A stretch of 64,000 bases of DNA from assembly GCF_009469765.1 (NCBI RefSeq), contig NZ_SSSQ01000001.1, positions 248,001 to 312,000 on the forward strand, given 5' to 3'. The stretch is from Dechloromonas hortensis (GTDB lineage Bacteria > Pseudomonadota > Gammaproteobacteria > Burkholderiales > Rhodocyclaceae). Positions 46,329 to 54,409 of the stretch are shown in pieces (the first letter of the stretch is position 1; every line of letters begins with the position of its first letter). Under the pieces are notes generated by a model. The model made no database searches, was not told where the DNA came from, and saw only the letters and a program-made list of their open reading frames with translations. The position numbers and the translations under genes are program-made.

Positions 46329-48005
46329 TCAACGGGCCAGCTTGTGGGCCGCTGCCGCCTCTTCGCGGACCCGCTTCGCTTCGTCGAGCAGGTACTGCTG
46401 GTAGTCGTCGAGGTCGCCGTCGTACGGCGCGACGCCGCCCTTGGAGACCAGCCAGAACTCGTCGCAGACCGAACGGAGCAGGGCGCGGTCGTGGCTGACC
46501 AGCATCACGGTGCCTTCGAACTCGTTGAGGGCGACGGCCAGCGCTTCGCGGGTGTTGAGGTCGAGGTGGTTGGTCGGCTCGTCCATCAGCAACAGGTTGG
46601 GGCGTTGCCAGACCAGCATGCACAGCACCAGACGCGCCTTCTCGCCGCCGCTCATGGTACCGACCGCCTGCTTGACCATCTCGCCACCGAAATTGAAGGT
46701 GCCGAGGAAATTGCGCAGTTCCTGCTCGCGGCCCGGCACGTTGCTGCGCCCGGCGGCGATGGCTTCCTTGGCGAGGCGCACCATGTGTTCGAGCGGCGTG
46801 TCCTGCGGCCGCAGCACGTCGAGTTCCTGCTGCGCGAAGTAGCCGATGCTCAGCCCCTTGCCTTCGGTGACCTCACCGCTCACCGCCTTGAGGTCGCGGG
46901 CGATGGTCTTGACCAGCGTCGACTTGCCCTGGCCGTTGGCGCCGAGGATGCCGATGCGCTGGCCGGCCTGCACCGAGCGGTTGATGCCGCGCACGATGAC
47001 GGTCGGCGGCGTGCCGGCCGGGGCGTCTTCGGGCGGCGGATAGCCGATCGCGACATCGACCATCGACAGCATCGGGTTGGGCAGGTTCTGCGGCTCCTGG
47101 AACTCGAAAGTGAATTCGGCATCGGCCAGCACCGGCGCGATCTTCTCCATCCGTTCCAGCGCCTTGACCCGGCTCTGCGCCTGCTTGGCCTTGCTGGCCT
47201 TGGCCTTGAAGCGGTTGATGAAGGACTGCAGGTGGGCGATCTTGTCGGCCTGCTTGGCCATCGCCGCCTGTTGCAGCAGCATCTGCTCGGCGCGCATGTC
47301 TTCGAACTTGCTGTAGTTGCCGCCATAGCGGACCAGCTTGGCGTTGTCGATGTGCAGCGTGACGCCGGTGATGGCGTCGAGGAATTCGCGGTCGTGGCTG
47401 ATCATGATCAGCGTGCCCGGGTAGCGCTTCAACCAGGCTTCGAGCCAGACCAGGGCGTCGAGGTCCAAGTGGTTGGTCGGTTCGTCGAGCAGCATGATGT
47501 CGGACGGGCACATCAGGGCGCGCGCCAGTTGCAGGCGCATCCGCCAGCCGCCGGAGAAGCTGTCGACCGGGTTGTTCAGTTCGGAAACCTTGAAGCCGAG
47601 GCCGAGGATCAACGACTGGGCGCGCGCTTCGGCATCGTGCTCGCCGGCGTCGTTGAGCGCCATGTAGGCTTCCGCCATGCGCATGCCGTCGTCGCTCGCT
47701 TCGGCGTCGTGCACCTCGTTGCGGGCAGCGAGCAGCGTCGTGTCGCCGTCGATGACGAAGTCGGTCGCGCTCTGCGCCGTTTCCGGCATGTCCTGCGCCA
47801 CCTGCGCCATGCGCCACTGCTTGGGAATCGAATAGTCGCCGCCATCCTCATGCAGCGTGCCGTTGAGCAGCGCGAACAGCGTGGACTTGCCGGCCCCGTT
47901 GCGGCCGACCAGGCCGATCTTTTCACCGGGATTGATGGTGACCGAGGCCTTGTCCAGCAGCACCTTGGAAACCCGGCGCAGCGTGACGTTCTTGAGGATG
48001 ATCAT
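46329..48005 (-). CDS. yheS: ABC-F family ATPase, YheS type
   Basis: 558-residue soluble protein with two ABC ATPase domains and no membrane part; ABC-F proteins act on stalled or starting ribosomes. Domain 1: GLVGRNGAGKST, signature SFSGGWRMR, LLDEPTNHLD. The P-site-tip linker with LQSFINRFKAKASKAKQAQSR follows (quoted in part), as in E. coli YheS. Domain 2: GILGANGQGKST, signature MSGGEKARL, LLMDEPTNHLD. The first catalytic Glu residues are present in both. The C-terminal tail is charged (DEAKRVREEAAAAHK). It ends at the bidirectional terminator. Confidence 0.93.
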   Translation of the reverse strand: MIILKNVTLRRVSKVLLDKASVTINPGEKIGLVGRNGAGKSTLFALLNGTLHEDGGDYSIPKQWRMAQVAQDMPETAQSATDFVIDGDTTLLAARNEVHDAEASDDGMRMAEAYMALNDAGEHDAEARAQSLILGLGFKVSELNNPVDSFSGGWRMRLQLARALMCPSDIMLLDEPTNHLDLDALVWLEAWLKRYPGTLIMISHDREFLDAITGVTLHIDNAKLVRYGGNYSKFEDMRAEQMLLQQAAMAKQADKIAHLQSFINRFKAKASKAKQAQSRVKALERMEKIAPVLADAEFTFEFQEPQNLPNPMLSMVDVAIGYPPPEDAPAGTPPTVIVRGINRSVQAGQRIGILGANGQGKSTLVKTIARDLKAVSGEVTEGKGLSIGYFAQQELDVLRPQDTPLEHMVRLAKEAIAAGRSNVPGREQELRNFLGTFNFGGEMVKQAVGTMSGGEKARLVLCMLVWQRPNLLLMDEPTNHLDLNTREALAVALNEFEGTVMLVSHDRALLRSVCDEFWLVSKGGVAPYDGDLDDYQQYLLDEAKRVREEAAAAHKLAR

Positions 48006-48044
48006 GAGAAATTCTTTTCTTCAGGTGGGCCAATGGCCCGGTAT

Positions 48045-48449
48045 TCAGGCAGCGGAACTGCCGGGGTCGATGTCGCCATCGAGATAGAACCAGCGGCCGT
48101 CCTCGCGGACGAAGCGGCTGGTTTCGTGCAAACGATGACCACGCCCCGCCACCCGGTAACGGGCGACGAATTCGACGATGGCGTGCTGCGCGTCCTGCTG
48201 CTGGTGCCGTTTGACGTCGAGGCCCAGCCACTTGGTGCCGGCCTCGTCGCTGAGGTCGAGTTCGGCCGGCCGGGTCGAGGCGTGCCAGGTCGCCAGCAGG
48301 TAATCCGCCAAACCGAGCACGAAGGCGCTGTAGCGCGAACGCATCAGCGCCTCGGCGGTCGGGGCATTTTCGCCCTTTTCATGCAGTCGACCGCAGCACT
48401 CGGCATAACGCCTGCCGCTGCCGCAGGGGCAGGCGTCGCCGGCTTTCAC
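48045..48449 (-). CDS. ychJ: YchJ family protein with SEC-C zinc motif
   Basis: 134 residues. An N-terminal SEC-C-type motif CPCGSGRRYAECCGRLH supplies zinc ligands, then APTAEALMRSRYSAFVLG, the signature of the YchJ/UPF0225 family, and an NTF2-like C-terminal part (VEFVARYRV, HETSRFVREDGRWFYLDGD). Function is unknown. The start overlaps the rdgC stop (ATGA at 48446-48449), so it is translationally coupled to rdgC. Confidence 0.9.
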   Translation of the reverse strand: MKAGDACPCGSGRRYAECCGRLHEKGENAPTAEALMRSRYSAFVLGLADYLLATWHASTRPAELDLSDEAGTKWLGLDVKRHQQQDAQHAIVEFVARYRVAGRGHRLHETSRFVREDGRWFYLDGDIDPGSSAA

Positions 48450-49363
48450 GGCGTGTCGACGACTTCGCCGCCGAGCGCTTCGATCAGTTGCGGCAGGAAG
48501 CGGGCAAATTCGCCGGTCATCAGCGCGAAATCGGCATCGAACTGCTCGTCGGCCCGTTCGGCGCTCTTCTCGGCCTCATCCTTCAACAGGTCCAGGAAGG
48601 CGAGACGCTTGATTTCCATCTTTTCGCCAAGCACGAAGGAAATGCGGTCGTCCCAGGTCAGCGCCAGCTTGGTCGGCAACTTGCCGCTGGCCAGGTGGGC
48701 CTTGATCTCGCCGCTGATCTCGTCGCCGTCGAGTGGGTGGCGGACGTAGCGGACGGCCGCCTTTTCCTCGCCGACCGCCTTCAGTTCACAGTCGCGGTCG
48801 ATGGTGAAACCGGCCGGAGCATCGCCGCCGGCCAGCCAGTCGGCCATCGCGCTCTGCGGCGAAACCTGGGTATGGACCATGGAGAGCGGGAACTCGTCGA
48901 GGCACTGGCGCAGATGCTCGATCACTTCCTCGGCCTTGGCCGGGCTGGCCGCATCGACGCAGAACCAGCCGTTCTGCGGATCGACCCAGACGTAGGTGGT
49001 GCGGCGGCGGGTGAAGGCGCGCGGCATCAGTTCCTCGGTGACGCGGTCGCGCAGGTCCTTCAACTGCTTGCGGCCCGGCGCGTAGCCCTGCTGGGCTTCC
49101 ATCGCCTCGGCCCGTTCCTTGACCTCCTCATTGACCACAGAGGACGGCAGCAGGCGCTGTTCGACGCTGAGCGCAATCATCCACTGGCGGCCAAGCGAGA
49201 AGACCAGCGCGCCGTCACGGCGCGGCGAGACCCAACCGCGCGACATTGGCTGGTTGCTCGGGCATTTGACGAAAGGGGCGCGCGCCAGTTGTTCCTCGAA
49301 CTTGGCGAGGTCGATGTTCCACGGCGTCGGCAGACGGTAAAGCTGAAGATTCTTGAACCACAT
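48446..49363 (-). CDS. rdgC: Recombination-associated protein RdgC
   Basis: 305 residues, the usual RdgC length. RdgC forms a ring around duplex DNA and restrains RecA. Seen: MWFKNLQLYRLP at the start, WVSPRRDGALVFSLGRQWMIALSVEQRLLPSSVVNEEV (read in pieces), VTEELMPRAFTRRR, GWFCVDAAS and LALTWDDRISFVLGEKMEIKRL. It is the first clear gene of the rdgC-ychJ pair, with a 91-residue unknown 12 bases upstream that may be co-transcribed. Confidence 0.94.
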   Translation of the reverse strand: MWFKNLQLYRLPTPWNIDLAKFEEQLARAPFVKCPSNQPMSRGWVSPRRDGALVFSLGRQWMIALSVEQRLLPSSVVNEEVKERAEAMEAQQGYAPGRKQLKDLRDRVTEELMPRAFTRRRTTYVWVDPQNGWFCVDAASPAKAEEVIEHLRQCLDEFPLSMVHTQVSPQSAMADWLAGGDAPAGFTIDRDCELKAVGEEKAAVRYVRHPLDGDEISGEIKAHLASGKLPTKLALTWDDRISFVLGEKMEIKRLAFLDLLKDEAEKSAERADEQFDADFALMTGEFARFLPQLIEALGGEVVDTP

Positions 49364-49375
49364 AATTCCGGACTC

Positions 49376-49651
49376 TTAAAAAAGGTTGCTAACCACCCAG
49401 CGGTCACGCTGGGCCAGGTTTTCGAGGCCCTTCAGGGCTTCGACGGTGGCGCCCTGACGGTTGGCATGGGCGAGAAAATCGTCCAGCGCCGGCGCCAGCG
49501 GGAGGTCGGCGGCGCGCCATTCGCTGTCGAAGCGCGCCCGCGTGCAGCGGCTGACCGTCAAGCGCCCGGCCTTCATCGGCACCAGCCGGACGTTCTGGCC
49601 ATCGTGTCGAATGACGATGGCGCTGGTCCGCTCGGCATTCAAAACGAGCAT
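49376..49651 (-). CDS. Small protein of unknown function
   Basis: 91 residues from ATG 49651, with AGGAAT upstream. I do not recognise the family. The sequence begins MLVLNAERTSAIVIRHDGQN, continues basic in the middle (KAGRLTVSRCTRARFDSEWR) and has a helical C-terminal half ending RDRWVVSNLF. There is no signal peptide or membrane segment. It stands 12 bases before rdgC on the same strand and is divergent from the PEP-CTERM gene. Codon use looks like that of neighbours, so it is probably a real gene. Confidence 0.65.
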   Translation of the reverse strand: MLVLNAERTSAIVIRHDGQNVRLVPMKAGRLTVSRCTRARFDSEWRAADLPLAPALDDFLAHANRQGATVEALKGLENLAQRDRWVVSNLF

Positions 49652-49792
49652 CGGGTATTCCTGAGACAAATCGGGGCGAGAGTTTAACAGCCCGGCCAAC
49701 TCGCGACGACCGTGAGGCATTTCACAGGCGATTTTAATGCGCGCCCTTATGCTCGATCCCAACAAATACAAACCTGCTCGGGGAGCCCTCTG

Positions 49793-50527
49793 ATGAAAAA
49801 ACTGCCGCTCAAAAGCCTGCTCGGTGCCGCTGCCTGCCTCGTCGCCGCCACCGCTTCGGCCACCCCGGTACTGCTCATGGAAAGCGGCCTGACCAACGGC
49901 CAATCGACCACCAGCCTGATCCTGCCGATCCAGTCCGGCGCCGCCAACTACTGGGCCGGCCTGCAAACCCTGAGCATCGACAACGCCATCGGCGCCCTCG
50001 CCTTCTGCGTCGATCCCTGGGAATGGTCGCCGACCACCAAGCAGAGCTACCTGACCAGCAGCCTCGACGGCGTTTTCGGCACGACCAAGGCCAACTACAT
50101 CCGCGAGCTGTATTCCGAGTCCTACGCCAGCACGCTGAAGCTCAACAATGGCGGCGCCAACGCCGCAGCCGCCTTCCAACTCGCCCTCTGGGAAATCGTT
50201 GCCGACGGCGACCTGAAGCTGGATGGCAGCGGCCTGGTCCGCACCACCAACCAGACGACGCAGAACCTGGTCTCGCTGGCGAACGGCATGCTGAACCAGA
50301 TCGACGGGCAATTCGGCAGCAACAATTACAGCTTCACCTTCTATACCAGCGGCAAATCGGGTGGCGTTGGCAGCAGCGCCGGCTACCAGGACTATCTGGT
50401 CGCCACCCAGCTGCCGGCCAGCCTCGCCGCCAACGCTGTTGATGAACCGGGCAGCGCCCTGTTGCTGGCTACCGCCCTCGGCGGCCTCGGGCTGTTCGGC
50501 CGGCGCCGCAAGGCGAAGCCGGCCTGA
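49793..50527 (+). CDS. Exported protein with PEP-CTERM-like sorting signal
   Basis: 244 residues from ATG 49793, preceded by GGGGAG. A Sec signal (1-23, cleaving after ASA) is followed by a Ser/Thr/Asn-rich body with one isolated Cys (FCVDPWEW). The C-terminus reads DEPGSALLLATALGGLGLFGRRRK, a PEP-CTERM layout of acidic-Pro motif, single hydrophobic helix and Arg cluster, with DEPGS in place of the classical VPEPGT. Such proteins are processed by exosortase and placed on the cell surface with exopolysaccharide. No exosortase gene is in the window. Confidence 0.82.
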   Translation: MKKLPLKSLLGAAACLVAATASATPVLLMESGLTNGQSTTSLILPIQSGAANYWAGLQTLSIDNAIGALAFCVDPWEWSPTTKQSYLTSSLDGVFGTTKANYIRELYSESYASTLKLNNGGANAAAAFQLALWEIVADGDLKLDGSGLVRTTNQTTQNLVSLANGMLNQIDGQFGSNNYSFTFYTSGKSGGVGSSAGYQDYLVATQLPASLAANAVDEPGSALLLATALGGLGLFGRRRKAKPA

Positions 50528-50536
50528 TTCCGATAC

Positions 50537-50559
50537 TCCGGAAGCTCAGCGCTTCCGGA
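50537..50559. terminator. Hairpin overlapping the trmB stop codon
   Basis: TCCGGAAGC (50537-50545), a 5-base loop, GCTTCCGGA (50551-50559): 9-bp perfect stem between convergent PEP-CTERM and trmB genes, including the last trmB codons and stop. A-rich flank on the plus strand, no U-run; probably a weak two-way terminator or mRNA end protector. Confidence 0.5.
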
Positions 50560-51331
50560 AAATGACGTCCCAGACGCCGTGGCCGAGACGCAGGCCGCGG
50601 TTTTCGAACTTGGTCAGCGGCCGGTATTCCGGCCGCGGCGCAAAACCGGCCAGGCCTTCGGCACGGTCGGCTTCGAGTGCGGCGGCCAATTCTGCGGTCG
50701 ACGGGTTGGCGACGCTGTTTTCCAGGCTGGGCTCGCGTCCCAGGACGTCGAGCATCTGCAAGGCGTAGTTTTCCCAGTCGGTGGCGCAATGAATGTAGCC
50801 GCCCGGCTTGAGGCGCGAGGCGAGCAGCGCAACGAAGGGCGACTGGATCAGGCGACGCTTGTTGTGGCGCGTCTTGTGCCACGGATCGGGGAAAAAGATG
50901 TGAATGCCGGCGAGAGAACCTTCCGGCAACATGTCGCGGACGATTTCCACGGCATCGTGCTGGCCGATGCGCAGGTTCTTCAGCTCGCGCTCGGCAATCT
51001 GCTTGCACAGCGCGCCGACGCCCGGCACATGCACTTCGAGGCCGAGGTAATCGATCTCGGGATGCGCCGCGGCGATCTTCGCCGTCGTCTCGCCCATGCC
51101 GGTGCCGATTTCCAGCACTTTCGGGTTATCGCGACCAAAGAAGGCGTTCAGGTCCACCGGCTGCGGCGCATAGACCAGGCCGATCTTCGGCATCATGTCG
51201 GCGTAGAAACGCTGCTGCGCTTCCGACATGCGGCCGGCCCGACGCACAAAGCTCTTGATGTGGCCATGGCCTTCGCGGCCGCTTTCGTAGACGCCTTCGG
51301 CGCCGCTTTCAATCAGGGGGGCGTTGCTCAT
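50546..51331 (-). CDS. trmB: tRNA (guanine-N7)-methyltransferase TrmB
   Basis: Methylates G46 in the tRNA variable loop with S-adenosylmethionine. It has 261 residues from ATG 51331, overlapping the thiG stop (ATGA). SAM-binding motif [15 protein letters not shown], substrate motif [16 protein letters not shown], then CATDWENYA and TKFENRG near the C-terminus are all diagnostic. A longer in-frame upstream reading through thiG was rejected. Last gene of the argS-to-trmB run. Confidence 0.94.
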   Translation of the reverse strand: MSNAPLIESGAEGVYESGREGHGHIKSFVRRAGRMSEAQQRFYADMMPKIGLVYAPQPVDLNAFFGRDNPKVLEIGTGMGETTAKIAAAHPEIDYLGLEVHVPGVGALCKQIAERELKNLRIGQHDAVEIVRDMLPEGSLAGIHIFFPDPWHKTRHNKRRLIQSPFVALLASRLKPGGYIHCATDWENYALQMLDVLGREPSLENSVANPSTAELAAALEADRAEGLAGFAPRPEYRPLTKFENRGLRLGHGVWDVIFRKR

Positions 51332-52110
51332 GAGCCGATCAGTCCGGAAGTCGGCGACGACGGGTCGGCCGAGTAGTATTTGCGAGCCATGCGGCCGGCC
51401 AGGAAAGCCTCGCGACCCGCTTCGATGCCCTTTTTCATGGCGCTGGCCATCAGTACGGGATTTTTGGCGTGGGCGATGGCGGTGTTCATCAGCACGCCGT
51501 CGCAGCCCAGCTCCATCGCGATGGTCGCGTCCGATGCGGTGCCGACGCCAGCATCGACGATGATCGGCACCTTGGCGTTGTCGATGATCAGGCGCAGGTT
51601 CCACGGGTTGACGATGCCCATGCCGGAACCGATCAGCGAAGCGAGCGGCATCACCGCGACGCAGCCGATTTCTTCCAGCATCTTGCACTGGATCGGGTCG
51701 TCGGCGCAGTAGACCATGACCTGGAAACCTTCCTTGACCAGCGTTTCGGCGGCCTTCAGGGTTTCCGGCATGTTCGGGAAGAGGTTGGTCGGATCGCCGA
51801 GCACTTCCAGCTTGCACAGCGGGTGGCCGTCGAGCAGCTCGCGCGCCAGGCGCAGCGTGCGCACGGCGTCGTCGGCGGTGTAGCAGCCGGCGGTGTTGGG
51901 CAGGATGGTGAATTGCGACGGCGGAATGGCGTCGAGCAGGTTGGGCTGGCTGGCGTCCTGGCCGATGTTGGTGCGGCGGATGGCGACGGTGACGATTTCG
52001 GCGCCCGAGGCGTCGATGGCGGCGCGCGTTTCGGCGAAATCCTTGTACTTGCCGGTGCCGACCAGCAAGCGGGAACGGTACGCCTTGCCGGCGATGGTCA
52101 GTTGATGCAT
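51328..52110 (-). CDS. thiG: Thiazole synthase ThiG
   Basis: Forms the thiazole phosphate of thiamine from deoxyxylulose phosphate, dehydroglycine and ThiS-thiocarboxylate. It has 260 residues, a TIM barrel with [22 protein letters not shown], the Schiff-base lysine region [22 protein letters not shown] and [14 protein letters not shown]. It stands 15 bases after thiS and overlaps trmB. No TPP riboswitch is present before thiSG, which are embedded in a larger unit. Confidence 0.95.
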   Translation of the reverse strand: MHQLTIAGKAYRSRLLVGTGKYKDFAETRAAIDASGAEIVTVAIRRTNIGQDASQPNLLDAIPPSQFTILPNTAGCYTADDAVRTLRLARELLDGHPLCKLEVLGDPTNLFPNMPETLKAAETLVKEGFQVMVYCADDPIQCKMLEEIGCVAVMPLASLIGSGMGIVNPWNLRLIIDNAKVPIIVDAGVGTASDATIAMELGCDGVLMNTAIAHAKNPVLMASAMKKGIEAGREAFLAGRMARKYYSADPSSPTSGLIGS

Positions 52111-52125
52111 GGAGTGTGCTCCGGT

Positions 52126-52329
52126 TCAGCCGCCGCCGACGGCGACGACGATTTCGAGTTGGTCGCCGGCGGCGAGCTGCGTCGTCGCATGCTGGCTTTT
52201 CGGGACGATTTCGCCGTTGCGTTCAACGGCGATGCGCTTGCCGGTGTAACCGAGCTGGTCGATCAGGCCGGTCACGGTCAGCGCTGCGGGAAACTGGCGG
52301 ACTTCGCCATTGATCTTGAGGTCTAGCAT
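52126..52329 (-). CDS. thiS: Sulfur carrier protein ThiS
   Basis: Ubiquitin-like sulfur carrier for thiazole synthesis; its C-terminal glycine becomes a thiocarboxylate. It has 67 residues: [34 protein letters not shown] and the required Gly-Gly end (VVAVGGG). It lies four bases after the SDR gene and 15 before thiG. The activating enzyme (ThiF or MoeB) is not in the window. Confidence 0.95.
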   Translation of the reverse strand: MLDLKINGEVRQFPAALTVTGLIDQLGYTGKRIAVERNGEIVPKSQHATTQLAAGDQLEIVVAVGGG

Positions 52330-52333
52330 CGGG

Positions 52334-53104
52334 CTATTTTAACAAGCCGCGCGGCTTGCGCGGGGCGCTTGTGAACAGGCGATCGTAGAGCCAGTTGGGT
52401 AGCGCGCGCAACAGCTTGGCGACAACGCCCATCGGCCACGGGATGACGGTGTAGGTAGTGCCGCGCGCAATGGCTGCCGCAAAGCGTTCGGCCGCTTGGT
52501 CGACCGGCAGCAAAAAGGGCATTTTGTAGGGGTTGACCGCCGTCATCGGCGTTTCGATGTAGCCCGGGGCAATGGTCACCACCTTGATGCCGTAAGGGCG
52601 CATTTCGAGGCGCAGGCTTTCCAGGTAGGTGATCGCCGCCGCCTTCGAGGCCGAATAGGCCTCCGCCCCGGGCAGGCCGCGAATGCCGGCGACCGAGGCG
52701 ATGCCGACCAGGCGCCGCTCGCCGCCGGCGACGCGCATGGCCGGAATGAACGGCGCGAAAGTCGCCGCCATGCCGAAAACGTTGGTATCCATCACCCGGC
52801 GGAAGATGTCGAGATCCTCCTCGCACTCGGTCAGCGTCCCGGCAGAAACGCCGGCATTGGCGATGATGATGTCAGGCGCCCCGAAGCGGAAGATGAAGTC
52901 GGTCGCCGCGTCGTGCAGTGCCGGCGCATCGGCGACGTCGAGCGCATAGCAGGCGTGGCGCCCGCCGAGGCGTTGGTTCAGCCCGTCCAGGAAGTCGCGG
53001 CGCCGTGCCACCAGGCCCAGCGTTGCGCCCTGCGCGGCGTAGTAAACGGCAAGCGCCTCGCCGATACCCGACGAGGCGCCCGTGATGAAGACCTTCTGGG
53101 TCAA
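52334..53104 (-). CDS. Short-chain dehydrogenase/reductase
   Basis: 256 residues of the SDR family. NAD(P)-binding TGASSGIGEALA at the N-terminus, NAGVS loop, catalytic Ser and the YSASK motif (AYSASKAAA), then APGYIETPMT. A C-terminal extension (RALPNWLYDRLFTSAPRKPRG, read in part) is usual for the membrane-associated bacterial SDRs next to dsbA and argS in betaproteobacteria. Substrate unknown. It directly follows dsbA with no gap and precedes thiS by four bases. Confidence 0.9.
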   Translation of the reverse strand: MTQKVFITGASSGIGEALAVYYAAQGATLGLVARRRDFLDGLNQRLGGRHACYALDVADAPALHDAATDFIFRFGAPDIIIANAGVSAGTLTECEEDLDIFRRVMDTNVFGMAATFAPFIPAMRVAGGERRLVGIASVAGIRGLPGAEAYSASKAAAITYLESLRLEMRPYGIKVVTIAPGYIETPMTAVNPYKMPFLLPVDQAAERFAAAIARGTTYTVIPWPMGVVAKLLRALPNWLYDRLFTSAPRKPRGLLK

Positions 53105-53743
53105 TTACTTCTTGCCGGACTTCTCGCTGCGTGCCTTGGCAATCAGCTTGTCGGTAATGGCCAGCGCTTCGTTGAAGTCCTTGCCACCGACCAGGTACTT
53201 GCCTTCGACGGCCAGGGCCGGCACGCCCTGGATCTTGTAGGCCTGCGCCATCTGGTCGGCGCGCTTGACCTTGCTCATGACGCCGAAGGAGCTGAAGGTT
53301 TCAGTGAATTTCTTCTGATCGACGCCTTTCTTGACGACCCATTCGGTCAAGGTCTTTTCGTCGAACAGGTTGGCACGTTCCTGATGGATGGCCTTGAAGA
53401 CATCGGCTTCCAGGCGGCTGAGGTCGCCGGTGATTTCCAGGGTGTAGTAAAGCTTGGCGACATTGCCCCAGGCAGCACGGCCAAAGGTCACCGGCACCTT
53501 CTTGACGACAACGTCAGCCGGCAACTTGCCGGCCCAGGCGTGGAGAATCGGATTGAAGTCGCTGCAGTGCGGGCAACCGTAGCTGAAGAACTCGAGCACC
53601 TCGATCTTCGCGCCATCCTCGGTCGGCTGGACCGGGCTGATCGGCGTGTAATCCTTGCCGGCCGACTGGGCGAACGAGGACATCGAAACGGTCAAGGCAG
53701 CGCCCAGCACCGCGCTGAGGAAAATACGACGGGCAAACTTCAT
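53105..53743 (-). CDS. dsbA: Thiol:disulfide interchange protein DsbA
   Basis: Periplasmic oxidase that introduces disulfide bonds into exported proteins. It has 212 residues with a signal peptide (about 1-26, cleaving near SFAQ). Thioredoxin fold with active site CPHC in FFSYGCPHCSDF and the cis-Pro loop QGVPALAVEG. The helical insertion (LEADVFKAIHQERANLFDE, read in part) is DsbA-like. It lies three bases after the SPOR-domain gene, the usual betaproteobacterial order argS-SPOR-dsbA. Confidence 0.94.
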   Translation of the reverse strand: MKFARRIFLSAVLGAALTVSMSSFAQSAGKDYTPISPVQPTEDGAKIEVLEFFSYGCPHCSDFNPILHAWAGKLPADVVVKKVPVTFGRAAWGNVAKLYYTLEITGDLSRLEADVFKAIHQERANLFDEKTLTEWVVKKGVDQKKFTETFSSFGVMSKVKRADQMAQAYKIQGVPALAVEGKYLVGGKDFNEALAITDKLIAKARSEKSGKK

Positions 53744-53746
53744 GCG

Positions 53747-54397
53747 TTACTCCTTGTTTTTGGCAAGTTGGGCGTCAATCCCGGCCTTAGCCAGTTCGGC
53801 GCGCGTTTTGTTCAATTCATCGAGCTTGGTGTAGGGGCCGACCCGGACGCGATAGAAGGTTTTATCCTGGATCATCACCTGCTGGATGACGGCCTCTATC
53901 CCCATAAACGCCAGTTTGGCCTTTTGGTTGTCAGCATCCTGCGCCGTGCTGAAGGAACCGGCCTGCAGGAAGAGCGGCGTCTTGCTTTCCTTCGGCTCCT
54001 CTTTCTTGGCTTCTTCCTTCTTTTCTTCCTTCTTCGGCTCTTCCGGCTTGGCCTCGGGCTTGGCGGCCTTGTCCGGCACCGCATCGGCCTTGCCCGGCAG
54101 AATGTCGTAAAACTGGAAGCGCTTCTCGGGAATCGGGTCGCCCGGCTTGCCCGGCAACGCCATCGGCTGGCCGTTCTGCGGCGTCGCCTTGCCGTTCGCC
54201 GGCACGGTGCCTTCCGGCTTGGCCGGTGGGGCCTGGACCTGCTTGTTGAAGGGCAATGGCGACTTGTTCAGGTACCAGACGACCCCGGCCGCGACCCCGA
54301 CGCCGAGCACGAGGCCGATGAACATGCCGATCAGCGTGCCGCCACCGGATTTCTTCTTGGCCGGCTGGTTGCGGCGGGGTTTCATATCGCGACTCAT
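53747..54397 (-). CDS. SPOR-domain cell division protein (FtsN-like)
   Basis: 216 residues: short basic cytoplasmic start (MKPRRNQPAKKK), one membrane helix (about 22-43), a Pro/Ala-rich periplasmic region, a Lys/Glu repeat tract (about 110-140) and a C-terminal SPOR domain (LFLQAGSFSTAQDADNQKAKLA, FYRVRVGPYTKLDELNKTRAEL, both read in part). SPOR domains bind denuded septal peptidoglycan, so it acts at the division site. It lies 12 bases after argS and three before dsbA. The repeat tract is charged low-complexity and may vary between strains. Confidence 0.9.
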   Translation of the reverse strand: MSRDMKPRRNQPAKKKSGGGTLIGMFIGLVLGVGVAAGVVWYLNKSPLPFNKQVQAPPAKPEGTVPANGKATPQNGQPMALPGKPGDPIPEKRFQFYDILPGKADAVPDKAAKPEAKPEEPKKEEKKEEAKKEEPKESKTPLFLQAGSFSTAQDADNQKAKLAFMGIEAVIQQVMIQDKTFYRVRVGPYTKLDELNKTRAELAKAGIDAQLAKNKE

Positions 54398-54409
54398 CGA
54401 GCGTTTTCC

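Noticed and set aside
46344..48749. About 800-codon plus-strand frame opposite yheS and ychJ
   Set aside because: Antisense to a full ABC-F gene; no signal, domain or plausible ribosome-binding site.
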